This document shows, piece after piece, positions 7,034-15,329 of a stretch of 19,625 nt of DNA. The notes under the pieces were generated by a model, which ran no database searches, was not told where the DNA came from, and saw nothing but the letters and a program-made list of their open reading frames with translations. The position numbers were made by a program, and so were the translations under genes. The first letter of the stretch is position 1. Every line of letters starts with the position of its first letter. Source of the DNA: Patescibacteria group bacterium (GTDB lineage: Bacteria; Patescibacteriota; Minisyncoccia; Phycocordibacterales; UBA2100); the NCBI GenBank assembly GCA_015489565.1, contig WFZM01000030.1:1-19625 (forward strand), in the 5' to 3' direction.

Positions 7034-8368
7034 TTACAAAGTCTCTAGGGCATATTTTATTCGACTGCAAGTTTTACCTTTACCCAAAGCGGATATAAGT
7101 ATAAACGGATTTGGAGAGCGTTTCTGCCCCGACAGAGCATATCTCAGTGGCCAGAGAACATCTCCTTTGCCCTCTTGCTCTGCATAAGGCATAATAAGCT
7201 CCTCTGCCCTTTCTTTGCTTAAATCCCCCATTTTAGGGTCGCACAATATTTCCAGTAGCTTTTCCAGGTGCTTCTTAGTTTCCTCTTTGTTACTTTTTTT
7301 CCAAATCAAATCATCTGCATTTAATTCTATTTTATCTTTAAGCAGCCAGTCAAATTCTCCGGCCTCTTGCATTTCATTTATTTCAGAATATACCGACAAT
7401 CTCTCTCTTGTATCTTGAAGCAATGCGTCTTTTACATGTTTTGTAGCAAGAGCTTCTTTCAAATCAGTATTGGCAAAGTTAAGCAAAGAAGACCAGAACT
7501 CGTCATCGGAAAGCTTCTTTAAATGTTCTTTGTTAATCCACAAAAGTTTATCCTCATTAAAGACTGCCGGGGATTTTTGAATACCGTTTATATCAAAATC
7601 TTCTATAAGCTCATCAAGTGTCCATATTTCTTTTTCATCATCTGTCTTACTTCTCCAGCCCAGCATTGCCAAAAAATTCAAAACCGCCTCGGACAAGAAG
7701 CCTGATTCTTTATATTCAAGCACAGACTTTGCTCCATGTCTTTTAGACAGTTTGCTTTTGTCAGGTCCGAGTATAAAAGGGATATGTGCATATATGGGAG
7801 TTTCAAAGCCAAGAGCCTCCTGTAGGACTATTTGCCTTGGCGTATTTGAAAGCCCATCTTCTCCGCGCAAAATATGAGTTACTCCGCTTTCAGCGTCATC
7901 TATCACTACCGCCAAATGATAAAGCGGTTCATCCATAGAACGAGCGATAACAAAATCCCCGAGCTCTGAGATATTTACTTTAATCTCCCCTCTTATCAAG
8001 TCATTAAAAATTACTTCTTTCCCAGGGTTTTTAAAGCGAATAACCTTAGCTGTTGCCTCTTTGTTTTCTTCCGCCTCATACGCCAGACCCTTGTCTATAA
8101 GCTCTTGCAAATAGTTCTTATAAATTTCCGTACGCTCTGACTGTCTAAGTATCTCTCCCTCGTGCTCTATGCCGAGCCAGTCAAGTCCTTCCAATATATT
8201 TTCTTCAAATTCTTTCTTGCTTCTTTCTTTATCTGTGTCTTCCATGCGAAGGAGCATCTTGCCTTTATGATGCCTTGCGAAAAGAAAGTTAAAAAGCGCA
8301 GTTCTGGCAGAACCCATGTGCAAATTACCTGTTGGTGACGGTGGAAATCTCGTTATTACCTTTTTCAT
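7034..8368 (-). CDS. gltX: Glutamyl-tRNA synthetase
   Basis: 444 aa, a class I aminoacyl-tRNA synthetase that charges tRNA-Glu (and possibly tRNA-Gln for amidation) in the cytoplasm. The N-terminus FPPSPTGNLHMGSARTALFN holds the HIGH motif as HMGS (17-20). Then come RMEDTD (41-46), the HLRGEDGLSNTPRQ-type region (about 165-179), and the KMSKS loop as KLSKR (206-210) after GPDKS. Residues about 300-444 are the helical anticodon-binding part. The protein is slightly shorter than the E. coli enzyme (471 aa), which is common for the family. There is no zinc-finger cysteine cluster after residue 95. A copy of the 17-nt repeat falls inside the gene at 7234-7250 and encodes ILCDPK (374-379), in a poorly conserved part of the C-terminal domain. 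It has its own promoter 9 nt from the ATG. No clear terminator separates it from the M23 gene downstream. Confidence 0.95.
   Translation of the reverse strand: MKKVITRFPPSPTGNLHMGSARTALFNFLFARHHKGKMLLRMEDTDKERSKKEFEENILEGLDWLGIEHEGEILRQSERTEIYKNYLQELIDKGLAYEAEENKEATAKVIRFKNPGKEVIFNDLIRGEIKVNISELGDFVIARSMDEPLYHLAVVIDDAESGVTHILRGEDGLSNTPRQIVLQEALGFETPIYAHIPFILGPDKSKLSKRHGAKSVLEYKESGFLSEAVLNFLAMLGWRSKTDDEKEIWTLDELIEDFDINGIQKSPAVFNEDKLLWINKEHLKKLSDDEFWSSLLNFANTDLKEALATKHVKDALLQDTRERLSVYSEINEMQEAGEFDWLLKDKIELNADDLIWKKSNKEETKKHLEKLLEILCDPKMGDLSKERAEELIMPYAEQEGKGDVLWPLRYALSGQKRSPNPFILISALGKGKTCSRIKYALETL
7234..7250. repeat. Copy of the TAGGGTCGCACAATATT repeat inside gltX
   Basis: Identical over 17 nt to 2389-2405 and in the same orientation on the plus strand. 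On the coding strand it reads AATATTGTGCGACCCTA and contributes codons for residues 374-379 of glutamyl-tRNA synthetase without disturbing the frame. Confidence 0.75.
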
Positions 8369-8377
8369 AGACTCTGG

Positions 8378-8406
8378 ATTATATATCTAATTCTTTTAAA
8401 AACCAA
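8378..8406 (-). promoter_or_regulatory. gltX promoter
   Basis: On the minus strand TTGGTT (8401-8406), a 17-nt spacer and a perfect TATAAT (8378-8383). The -10 box ends 9 nt before the ATG at 8368, so the predicted transcript has a leader of only about 2-4 nt and no room for a Shine-Dalgarno sequence. Confidence 0.65.
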
Positions 8407-8433
8407 ATTAAAACAGCTAAAGACCCGGCTAAA

Positions 8434-9318
8434 TTATTCGTTGAACTCTTCAAGAGAGTCAAGAAAATCCTGAAGCTTCATCTTAGCTCCGGCGGCAAGC
8501 GGATGCCCGTTACCGCCCAAGGACTGAGCCAAGTCCACCGGAAGCGGCTTCCATTTTTCACTGGCGCTTCTAAAAGACAGATTTACCATATCTCCAAAAA
8601 CTTTAAACATGACTACAGGCTCTTTAACTTCTTTTGATACGGCATTGCCAAACTCACTAACTACAGGTCTTATGGAAGCTACATTGTATGCTTTAATTTT
8701 ATGCTCCCCCACTTTAAGGTGTAGCGCCTGCGCGTTACGCATGTAATAATCAATCAGTGCGTCTCTGTAGTCCAAGACAGGCTTTGCCGCATTGTATATT
8801 TCTTCTATGTCCGCATTTATCATCTCAATATACTTGTCCAAATTATCCATATATATTGAGGCATAAGTACTTATCAAATCTGAGTGGTATTTGTCCTCCA
8901 TGCGCCATATGTCAACATCTTCAATATGCCAGATAAATTTAGGCAAATCTTTGCCCGGAAAAAGAAAGTTCCAGGTCAGACTTGCCCCTGATTTTTTATC
9001 ATCAAATATATAATTTATGTTTTCGTATTGCTCAGCCAAGCTGCTTAGTTCTTCAAAAGCTCCTTTATGGTGATCTATAATCGTAAGTTTTACACCTGTT
9101 TTTGCGTAATCTTCTGCAAACCATGGATTATCCAGAACAAAAAGCTCTGCATCTCCATTTTTAAGATCCTGCAAAATCGCATCTTTAATTTCTGTATGAA
9201 CACGACTCTTAATTGGGTAAAATATAGTCTCAGGATAACGCATTTTAAAAACGGCTGCGGCACTGGAGCCGTCAAGGCAGGCACCATGATATGCAACTAT
9301 TTTTTTCTTATTCTTCAT
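8434..9318 (-). CDS. DHH/DHHA1 family phosphoesterase
   Basis: 294 aa. The N-terminal DHH domain has the metal-site motifs YHGACLDG (H11, D16), VLD (D63) and the signature IDHH (81-84), with a further Asp pair in HIEDVDIW (D134, D136). The C-terminal DHHA1 domain ends with GGNGHPLAAG (268-277), the substrate-phosphate loop. The opening YHGxCxDG pattern points to the group of predicted DHH phosphohydrolases rather than RecJ. Family members hydrolyse short oligonucleotides or cyclic dinucleotides with Mn2+; the substrate cannot be read from the sequence. Its ATG overlaps the end of murG by 11 nt (9308-9318), so translation is probably coupled. No signal peptide is present, so it is cytoplasmic. 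Confidence 0.85.
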   Translation of the reverse strand: MKNKKKIVAYHGACLDGSSAAAVFKMRYPETIFYPIKSRVHTEIKDAILQDLKNGDAELFVLDNPWFAEDYAKTGVKLTIIDHHKGAFEELSSLAEQYENINYIFDDKKSGASLTWNFLFPGKDLPKFIWHIEDVDIWRMEDKYHSDLISTYASIYMDNLDKYIEMINADIEEIYNAAKPVLDYRDALIDYYMRNAQALHLKVGEHKIKAYNVASIRPVVSEFGNAVSKEVKEPVVMFKVFGDMVNLSFRSASEKWKPLPVDLAQSLGGNGHPLAAGAKMKLQDFLDSLEEFNE

Positions 9319-10450
9319 GTTTAAGCGCTATTTTAAGTAATATATCGGCAATTTTACGAGAAGCTTCCGGCTTGGCGAATGCCTTGGCACTGCGCGCCAT
9401 GCGCTGCCAGAGAACAGGATCGTCCATTATACGATTTATCTCATTTTTCAAAATTGTGGCCGTCAAATTTTTCTGTTTTAATACCACAGCGGCACCACTG
9501 GCTGCATATGCAAAAGCATTATGCGTCTGGTCATGTGAGACATCTTCAGGTATTGGCACCAAAATACTTGGCAGACCCACCGCCGCTATTTCAAATATGA
9601 CCCCGGAGCCGGCACGGGATACAACCAAAGAAGAAACACCAAAAGCCATGCGCATAGCAAGCGCCGACAAATAAGCAAAGGGCCTGTACCTTTCCTTAAA
9701 AGGTGAAGCTTGCAATTTCAATCTTGCCAAACCTTTTACATTGTCAAAATGCTCTGAGCCGGTCTGATGTATCACCTGGTAATTCTTTACCAAGTCTTCT
9801 ATGGAGTCCATCAAAATATCATTTAAAGCCTTGGCTCCGCTTGAGCCTCCCAATACCAATATGGTGGGCAAAGCCGGATCCAGTTCCAAAAACTCATATG
9901 CCCCTTCACGGACCGGCCTGAAAATCTCAGGTCTGGTAGGGTTTCCTGTCAAAATAAACTTTTTTCTATCTACAGAGTCCGGGAAAAATTTTATAACCTC
10001 CGGATATGAAATCGCTATAACTTTTGCCCACTTGCTGGCTATAACGTTTGCCCTTCCGGGATGTGCGTCAGATTCGTGCAAAACCAAAGGTATACCAAGC
10101 AAACGCGCTGCAACCGTTGTAGGAAAGGCCGCATATCCACCTTTGGAAAACACCACATCAGGAAAGATTCTATAAAGTCTCCAGGTCGCCTGGACTATAC
10201 CCCACGCCGTTCTGAAATAATCAAAAAAGTTTTGTATGGAAAAATACTTTCTGTTCTTTCCGGCTGAAGCCCTGACAAATTGCATGCGCCTTTGTATTAG
10301 CGCTTCTTGATCTAAAACAAAAGGACCGATATAAATCAGCTCCGGCTCTATAAGCTTTTCTTTTTTTACTATATGATTTATCTCGTCGGCCACCGCCATT
10401 AAAGGATAAAAGTGACCGCCAGTACCTCCTCCGGTGAAAACTATCTTCAT
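9308..10450 (-). CDS. murG: MurG, UDP-GlcNAc:lipid I N-acetylglucosaminyltransferase
   Basis: 380 aa, a GT-B fold enzyme that converts lipid I to lipid II at the inner face of the membrane. The N-terminal glycine loop is GGGTGGH (7-13). FSKGGYAAFP (101-110) and LHESDAHPGRAN (124-135, where E. coli has HEQN) belong to the acceptor domain. The second glycine loop GGSSGA is at 201-206. The donor-binding signature is SRAGSGVIFE (278-287), followed by a proline-rich strand and HDQTHNA. It is complete and of about normal length. It lies outside any visible dcw cluster, between rnc and a DHH phosphoesterase. An extended -10 (TGCTAGAAT) lies 8 nt before the ATG, so it may be expressed both from the nusB-rnc transcript and on its own. 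Confidence 0.95.
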   Translation of the reverse strand: MKIVFTGGGTGGHFYPLMAVADEINHIVKKEKLIEPELIYIGPFVLDQEALIQRRMQFVRASAGKNRKYFSIQNFFDYFRTAWGIVQATWRLYRIFPDVVFSKGGYAAFPTTVAARLLGIPLVLHESDAHPGRANVIASKWAKVIAISYPEVIKFFPDSVDRKKFILTGNPTRPEIFRPVREGAYEFLELDPALPTILVLGGSSGAKALNDILMDSIEDLVKNYQVIHQTGSEHFDNVKGLARLKLQASPFKERYRPFAYLSALAMRMAFGVSSLVVSRAGSGVIFEIAAVGLPSILVPIPEDVSHDQTHNAFAYAASGAAVVLKQKNLTATILKNEINRIMDDPVLWQRMARSAKAFAKPEASRKIADILLKIALKHEE

Positions 10451-10458
10451 ATAAAGCT

Positions 10459-10464
10459 ATTCTA
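10459..10464 (-). promoter_or_regulatory. Extended -10 promoter before murG
   Basis: The minus strand reads TGCTAGAAT, with the -10 hexamer TAGAAT ending 8 nt before the murG ATG. No convincing -35 was found; TGCAAA at 16 nt is the nearest. It lies in the 52-nt gap after rnc. Confidence 0.4.
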
Positions 10465-10502
10465 GCATTTTGAATTAGAATTTGCACTTGTAAGAAAAAA
10501 TT

Positions 10503-11207
10503 TTAATTGTCTAATTTTGAAAGTGCATTTCTGGCCGCTTCTTGCTCCGACTCTTGCTTGGAACGCCCCTGCCCTCTTGCCAGCTCTTTTTCTCCCGCAT
10601 AAACGGCAGACAAAAAGCTCTTGTCATGATCAGGCCCAACTTCTTTGATCAGTTTATAGCTCGGGGTTATAGATTCCTTTTCTTGTATTATTTCTTGTAG
10701 CCTACTCTTCGGGTCCTGCCAAAGTCTTTTTCTCACTATCTCATCAGTTTTGTACAGTATGTTTTCCGCTACGAATTCTCGCGCCGCCTCATAACCCCTG
10801 TCCAGATAAATAGCTCCGAGCAAAGCCTCAAAGGCGTTAGCCAATATAAAATGCCGAGCACGCCCGGTATCTTTTGACTCACCTTTAGACAAAAGCAAGT
10901 AATCGTTCATACCGAGCTTGCGCGCTGCGTCTGCAATACTGTCTGTATTGACAAGTGCTGCACGAATTGCAGTTAACTCACCTTCCGGTTTTTCCGGGTA
11001 TTTAGCAAAGAGGTACTCTGAGCTTATAAGCTCTAAAACGGCATCGCCCAAAAACTCAAGTCGTTCGTTATGCTCAGGAACCACACCCCTGTTTTCGTTC
11101 ATGAAAGAGCGATGTGTAAGAGCGGTCTTTAGCAAAGTTTTATTTTTAAAATGCAACTTAGCCTTCTTTTCAAAGTCTTCAAAATTGGGCATTGTAAATT
11201 TTCTCAT
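10503..11207 (-). CDS. rnc: Ribonuclease III
   Basis: 234 aa, a Mg2+-dependent endonuclease for double-stranded RNA that processes rRNA precursors and stable hairpins. The RNase III domain carries the signature NERLEFLGD (47-55) and the second catalytic segment ANAFEALLGAIYLD (123-136, catalytic Glu at 127). The double-stranded RNA-binding domain covers about 164-233 and ends with RGQGRSKQESEQEAARNAL. The ATG is 3 nt after the stop of the NusB-NUDIX gene and has no Shine-Dalgarno, so reinitiation after the upstream stop is likely. A second in-frame ATG at residue 6 (MPNFEDF) is an alternative start and gives a protein closer to the usual N-terminus. Confidence 0.94.
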   Translation of the reverse strand: MRKFTMPNFEDFEKKAKLHFKNKTLLKTALTHRSFMNENRGVVPEHNERLEFLGDAVLELISSEYLFAKYPEKPEGELTAIRAALVNTDSIADAARKLGMNDYLLLSKGESKDTGRARHFILANAFEALLGAIYLDRGYEAAREFVAENILYKTDEIVRKRLWQDPKSRLQEIIQEKESITPSYKLIKEVGPDHDKSFLSAVYAGEKELARGQGRSKQESEQEAARNALSKLDN

Positions 11208-11210
11208 AGA

Positions 11211-12086
11211 TTATTTATTTAAAAGTATATTTATAGCATTGCTTATTATATCTAAAAGATCATCATAAAAGCGCAAATCTCTTACATCGGCAAGGCGAAA
11301 CCACTTTGCATCATCAAGTCCTCCATCACTTTTTAGCTTAAGGTCTTCAAAAGGGACTTTGACAAGATAGTATTTCACGTTGCGCTTTACACGCAAGCCC
11401 TCTTTGTTGTTGGCTTTGTAAGAGCTCCTTCCCAGCTCTTCTTCAACCTCCAAAATATCAAGGCCTATTTCTTCTTTGACTTTTCTTTCTAAGGTTTCTT
11501 CGTCTGTTTCTGCCTCTTTTTGAACGCCTTTTACCAGAGTCCAGTAACCAAATATATCATGCACCAAAGCAAGGTAGAACTCATCACCATCTTTAGCGTA
11601 ACATAGCGCAGCTATCACCTCCTCATCTTTTACAGCTTCGTTTCTGTCATCTTTGCCGGGCTCACCCATCTCTTTGTATACAGCACCCAAAACACCGTTT
11701 ATAAACTTGGGGCTTTTCTCTGCGCCGAATTTTTTTGCGAGTTCAATCGCTTCATTTATTGCAACCTTCGGAGGAACATTATTGTCTTCTCCACTGAAAA
11801 GCAGCTCGGCAAGACCTATGCGCAAAATATTTCTATCCACTATAGCTATTCTGTCTATTGGCCATTGTGGAGCCGCCTTTTCTATTATTTTATCTAAGTC
11901 GCTTCTTTTGGCGATTATCAAGTCAAGTAAAGTTTTTATAAACGGAAGAAGTTTTTCTTCTCCGGCAAATTCGGCAAAATTGCGCATCAAGACCTCGTCC
12001 GGGTTCTCTTTCCAAGCACCCTCGGTATCTATCTCAAACAGAGTTTGAAGAACTATGGCCCTTCCCAAGCTTCTACCTTTTAACAT
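11211..12086 (-). CDS. nusB: NusB antitermination factor fused to a NUDIX hydrolase domain
   Basis: 291 aa in one frame. Residues 1-140 are NusB: the helical RNA-binding protein that pairs with S10/NusE in rRNA antitermination. They carry GRAIVLQTLFEID, DRIAIVDRNILRIGLAELLF and PPKVAINEAIELAKKFG...SPKFINGVLG, and cover the whole normal protein. After a short charged linker (about 141-153) comes a NUDIX fold, about 154-291, with strands EEVIAALCYAKDG and FYLALVHDIFGYW. Its NUDIX box at 187-209 follows G-x5-E-x7-R-K-V-x-E-E-I-G-L, which departs from consensus only by Lys202 for Glu; the metal-binding E205/E206 remain. NUDIX enzymes cleave nucleoside diphosphates linked to another moiety; the substrate is unknown. 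It is transcribed first in a group with rnc and murG from a promoter with the -10 box 9 nt before the ATG. Confidence 0.9.
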   Translation of the reverse strand: MLKGRSLGRAIVLQTLFEIDTEGAWKENPDEVLMRNFAEFAGEEKLLPFIKTLLDLIIAKRSDLDKIIEKAAPQWPIDRIAIVDRNILRIGLAELLFSGEDNNVPPKVAINEAIELAKKFGAEKSPKFINGVLGAVYKEMGEPGKDDRNEAVKDEEVIAALCYAKDGDEFYLALVHDIFGYWTLVKGVQKEAETDEETLERKVKEEIGLDILEVEEELGRSSYKANNKEGLRVKRNVKYYLVKVPFEDLKLKSDGGLDDAKWFRLADVRDLRFYDDLLDIISNAINILLNK

Positions 12087-12095
12087 ATTCGCTAT

Positions 12096-12123
12096 ATATT
12101 ACTATGCCAAAAAATAAAATCAA
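12096..12123 (-). promoter_or_regulatory. Promoter of the nusB-rnc-murG group
   Basis: On the minus strand TTGATT (12118-12123), 16 nt, TAATAT (12096-12101), ending 9 nt before the ATG at 12086. The same TTGATT-16 arrangement occurs before the pilin gene at 15767-16126. It directly abuts the clpB terminator, leaving two bases between them. Confidence 0.55.
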
Positions 12124-12125
12124 GC

Positions 12126-12158
12126 AAAAAGCGCCCCGCCTACGGCGGGACGCTTTTT
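12126..12158 (-). terminator. Intrinsic terminator after clpB
   Basis: Hairpin with arms AAAAAGCG-c-CCCGCC and GGCGGG-a-CGCTTTTT around a TAC loop: 14 pairs with one mismatch, GC-rich at the top, with A/T tracts on both sides so that a U-run follows in either direction. It starts 14 nt beyond the clpB stop codon and just precedes the nusB promoter. Confidence 0.88.
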
Positions 12159-12171
12159 CAAGAAATATATG

Positions 12172-14811
12172 CTATTTCTTAGAATCTTTAGCTTCTTTCT
12201 TTTCCTTCTTGCTTGACTTGGAGTCCTTGATTTTAAACTTGAGTTTGTCCGTCTTTTTTTCATGGCTTACCAGAACTACAGAGCCTTCATGTATTTTTCC
12301 TTCAATTATCTCCATTGCAAGCTCGTCGAGTAGATGCCTTTGTATAGCCCTTTTAAGTGGCCTTGCTCCAAACACAGGGTCAAATCCTTCCTTGAGCAAG
12401 AACTCTCTTGCAGATTTGTCCAGCTCTATACTTATATCTTTTTCTTCCTTTAGCAAATCTGCAACTTCCTTAAGGCGAATGTCAAGAATTTTTTCAAGAG
12501 TCTCCTTATCTATCCTATGGAATATTACTATCTCATCTATACGATTAAGAAGCTCTGGGCGCATATTCTTATTTACCACTTCCATGACATCATGGCGCAA
12601 TTTCTTCTCATCTTTACCGTCCCACTCGGCTATAATCTGAGAGCCCATGTTAGAGGTCATGATGATTATGGTATTTGCAAAGCTTACCGTCCTGCCTTGA
12701 GAGTCGGTTAGCCTACCGTCTTCAAGAACTTGCAAAAGTATGTTGAAGACGTCCGGATGAGCTTTTTCTATCTCATCAAGCAATATGACAGAGTAAGGTC
12801 TTCTGCGAACAGGCTCTGTAAGCTGACCACCTTCTCCATGCCCTACATATCCCGGAGGTGCACCTATAAGCTTGGACACGGAATGCTTTTCCATGTACTC
12901 GGACATGTCAAGGCGGATCATGGCATTTTTGTCGTCAAATAGTGTCTGAGACAAAGCTCTTGCCAGCTCAGTTTTTCCAACTCCGGTAGGACCCAAGAAA
13001 AGGAAGGAACCGATAGGTCCTTGGCCGGCCTTGAGCCCTGCGCGCGCCCTTCTTATGGCGCGAGCCACCGCATCTACAGCCTCGTCTTGTCCTACGACAT
13101 ATTTTTTTAGCTCATCTTCAAGTTTTGCAAGTTTCTGAGCTTCAGACTCAAGAAGTTTGGTAACGGGGATACCCGTCCAGCGGGATACGACTTTTGCTAT
13201 GTCTTCTTCGGTCACCTCCTCTCTTATAAACCTTTCTTTTTCGGGAATTTGAGCCAATTCCTTCTTGGCCTCTTTTATTTGCTTCTCTATCTCCGGGATT
13301 TTAGCATATTGTATCTCCGCCGCTTTTTCATACTCTCCGTTTCGCTGAGCCTGCTCTTTTTCAATTTGAAGCTTTTCCAGCTCTTCTGAGAGGTCACGGA
13401 TCTTCTGTACCAGAGCACGCTCCTTTTCCCATCTTGCCTTTTTGGCGTCAAAGCTCTCTTTTAGGGACGCCAACTTTCTTTTTACTTCTTCTTTTCTGGC
13501 AAGAGATTTTTTGTCCTTGTCTTTTTCAAGCGCTGCAAGCTCTATTTCCAGCTGTTGAATTTGCCTGTGCAGCCTGTCCAGCTCAGACGGCATACTCTCG
13601 GCTTCTATTTTCAAAGCGGCGGCCGCCTCGTCAAGCAAATCTATCGCCTTGTCTGGCAAAAATCTGTCAGTGATATAACGAGTAGACAGTTTTGCAGCAG
13701 CTACTATGGCCGGGTCGGTAATGCGAATACCATGGTGCAATTCGTACTTTTCCTTAAGACCCCTTAAGATAGCTACGGTGTCCTCAATACTTGGCTCGCC
13801 AATAAATACTTTCTGGAAGCGCCTTTCAAGCGCGGCGTCTTTTTCTATGTATTTTCTGTATTCATCAAGTGTGGTTGCGCCTATCATGTGTAGCTTTCCT
13901 CTTGCCAGGAGTGGCTTTAACATATTCCCCGCGTCCACGGCTCCCTCTGAGCCACCGGCTCCCACAATGGTATGCAACTCATCTATAAATAAAATAATCT
14001 CTCCGGCCGATTCTTCAACCTCTTTCATTACCGCTTTTAGACGCTCTTCAAATTCCCCTCTGAATTTTGCTCCGGCGAGCAAAGCGCCAACTTCCAGAGA
14101 TATTATCTTTTTATGCCTTAGCGAGTCCGGCACATCACCGGCGACTATTCTTTGAGCCAGCCCTTCCACTATTGCAGTTTTTCCGACTCCCGGATCTCCT
14201 ATGAGAACAGGGTTGTTTTTTGTTCTGCGAGAAAGGACCTCCATCACTCGTCTTATCTCCTCGTCTCTACCTATAACAGGATCAAGCTCTCCCTTCTTGG
14301 CAAGCTCTGTAAAATCTGTCCCGTATTTTTCAAGAACCTTATATTTTGTCTCCGGGTTCTTATTATCTACCTTGTTATTTCCGCGAAGAGACTTGATTTC
14401 TTTTTCTATATCTTCTTTTTTCAAACCAAGAGCCAAAAGAATATCTTTAGCCCTACTCTCCACATCAAAGAAAGCTAACAGTATATGTTCAGTGCTTATA
14501 AACTCATCTCCCATCTTGGAAGCTATAGTCTCGGCCTGACTCAAGACTCTTGCCAGCTCTTGAGATATCCCTATTTGACCTCCATAACTTTGTGGCAGCT
14601 TGTCCAACTGCAGATTTATTTGCCTTTCCAAATCTGCAATATCTTTTAGTAAATTCCTCAAGGCCAAAGATGCCGCTGTGTCTTTTTGTATACTAAGTGC
14701 CGCCAGAAGATGCAGTGCTTCTATGCTTGGATTTTGCCTCTGCTCTGCGGCGCTGGCTGCAGCCTGCAAAGCTTCAGCAGATTTTTCGGTTAATTTTTCT
14801 AAATTAGGCAT
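12172..14811 (-). CDS. clpB: ClpB protein disaggregase (Hsp100 chaperone)
   Basis: 879 aa, a hexameric AAA+ chaperone that rescues aggregated proteins with DnaK. The domains in order are: Clp N-domain (1-145); first AAA+ module with Walker A GDPGVGKT (205-212) and Walker B ILFIDE (273-278); coiled-coil middle domain (about 405-530), the mark of ClpB as opposed to ClpA/ClpC; second AAA+ module with GPTGVGKT (607-614), pore loop GYVG (654-657) and VILLDE (675-680); and the C-terminal D2-small domain. The last 20 residues are a Lys/Ser-rich tail not found in the E. coli protein. No ClpP-binding loop is evident. No CIRCE operator was found upstream. It stands alone between its own promoter and a strong terminator. 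Confidence 0.97.
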   Translation of the reverse strand: MPNLEKLTEKSAEALQAAASAAEQRQNPSIEALHLLAALSIQKDTAASLALRNLLKDIADLERQINLQLDKLPQSYGGQIGISQELARVLSQAETIASKMGDEFISTEHILLAFFDVESRAKDILLALGLKKEDIEKEIKSLRGNNKVDNKNPETKYKVLEKYGTDFTELAKKGELDPVIGRDEEIRRVMEVLSRRTKNNPVLIGDPGVGKTAIVEGLAQRIVAGDVPDSLRHKKIISLEVGALLAGAKFRGEFEERLKAVMKEVEESAGEIILFIDELHTIVGAGGSEGAVDAGNMLKPLLARGKLHMIGATTLDEYRKYIEKDAALERRFQKVFIGEPSIEDTVAILRGLKEKYELHHGIRITDPAIVAAAKLSTRYITDRFLPDKAIDLLDEAAAALKIEAESMPSELDRLHRQIQQLEIELAALEKDKDKKSLARKEEVKRKLASLKESFDAKKARWEKERALVQKIRDLSEELEKLQIEKEQAQRNGEYEKAAEIQYAKIPEIEKQIKEAKKELAQIPEKERFIREEVTEEDIAKVVSRWTGIPVTKLLESEAQKLAKLEDELKKYVVGQDEAVDAVARAIRRARAGLKAGQGPIGSFLFLGPTGVGKTELARALSQTLFDDKNAMIRLDMSEYMEKHSVSKLIGAPPGYVGHGEGGQLTEPVRRRPYSVILLDEIEKAHPDVFNILLQVLEDGRLTDSQGRTVSFANTIIIMTSNMGSQIIAEWDGKDEKKLRHDVMEVVNKNMRPELLNRIDEIVIFHRIDKETLEKILDIRLKEVADLLKEEKDISIELDKSAREFLLKEGFDPVFGARPLKRAIQRHLLDELAMEIIEGKIHEGSVVLVSHEKKTDKLKFKIKDSKSSKKEKKEAKDSKK

Positions 14812-14888
14812 AAGCTTATTTTATTTAACTAATAAAGTCCACAAGCAAGTTCTATCGGAAATTATTTTCAGTATCTTGCTTCTTTCTC

Positions 14889-14916
14889 ATTGTAACATTT
14901 CTGTAGAACATTGCAA
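14889..14916 (-). promoter_or_regulatory. clpB promoter
   Basis: On the minus strand TTGCAA (14911-14916), 16 nt, TACAAT (14889-14894), the latter within TGTTACAAT, an extended -10 identical to that of the M23 gene. It gives a leader of about 70 nt before the clpB ATG. A second TAAAAT box (14818-14823) lies 6 nt before the ATG and could serve a leaderless transcript, but it has no well-spaced -35. Confidence 0.6.
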
Positions 14917-14949
14917 GTATCTGTAGCTACAAAAGTGGATAAGTGAGCA

Positions 14950-14983
14950 AAAGCCCGCTTCTTAAAAATAAGAAGCGGGCTTT
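14950..14983 (-). terminator. Terminator of the last pilin-like gene
   Basis: A perfect 15-bp inverted repeat, AAAGCCCGCTTCTTA / TAAGAAGCGGGCTTT, with a 4-nt loop (14965-14968), lies about 40 nt past the stop of the 15024-15308 gene. On the minus strand the stem runs into a short U-run (TTTTGC). Confidence 0.85.
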
Positions 14984-15023
14984 ACTATAGCTTTACCATA
15001 GAAAGAGTCTGCGCTTTTAAAAG

Positions 15024-15308
15024 CTAGCTCAGATCTACCGGTAAATCCAAATCAAATAGTCCGATAATCATATTTATAATTCCTTTTACGCCCAGCATAA
15101 TAAGAAAGCCCAGTATACCAAATAACATATGCTTTTTACCCTGTTCTCTTTTGTCGGATTTGTCATTTTGCAAACTCATCATAAACTCAAAAAGGCCCCA
15201 GAAAAAGACGAGTACCGCTACAGAGTACAAAAGGTAGGCTATCGGAGTAAAAATATACTCATACATTCTACTCATTAAGGTTGAAAGTGAACTTGTTGTC
15301 TCAGGCAT
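15024..15308 (-). CDS. T4SS pilin-like small membrane protein (copy 6)
   Basis: 94 aa with two transmembrane helices, about 18-44 (containing VLVFFWGLFEF) and 60-88 (LFGILGFLIMLGVKGIINMI), joined by a highly charged loop, NDKSDKREQGKK. The FFWGL motif and TM-charged loop-TM plan match the T4SS/VirB2-TrbC-like pilin proteins of CPR genomes. Unlike its neighbours it has no cleavable signal peptide and starts with a short polar segment. It follows the previous gene by 21 nt and is the last gene before a strong terminator. Its exact role in a pilus or secretion complex is unknown. Confidence 0.7.
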   Translation of the reverse strand: MPETTSSLSTLMSRMYEYIFTPIAYLLYSVAVLVFFWGLFEFMMSLQNDKSDKREQGKKHMLFGILGFLIMLGVKGIINMIIGLFDLDLPVDLS

Positions 15309-15329
15309 AAAATATAAACAATTAACTTA

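Noticed and set aside
8369..8433. Weak hairpin (TAGC...GCTG followed by TTTT) as a terminator of the DHH gene
   Set aside because: Only about four pairs and overlapping the gltX -35 region; too weak to call.
9291..10267. Plus-strand frames opposite murG
   Set aside because: Shadow frames; murG has all its family motifs on the minus strand and forms a tight junction with the DHH gene.
12104..14926. Several plus-strand open frames of 100-180 codons opposite clpB
   Set aside because: They are antisense shadows of clpB: Ser/Phe/Leu-rich, with no recognisable domains, and the minus-strand frame is a complete, motif-rich ClpB.
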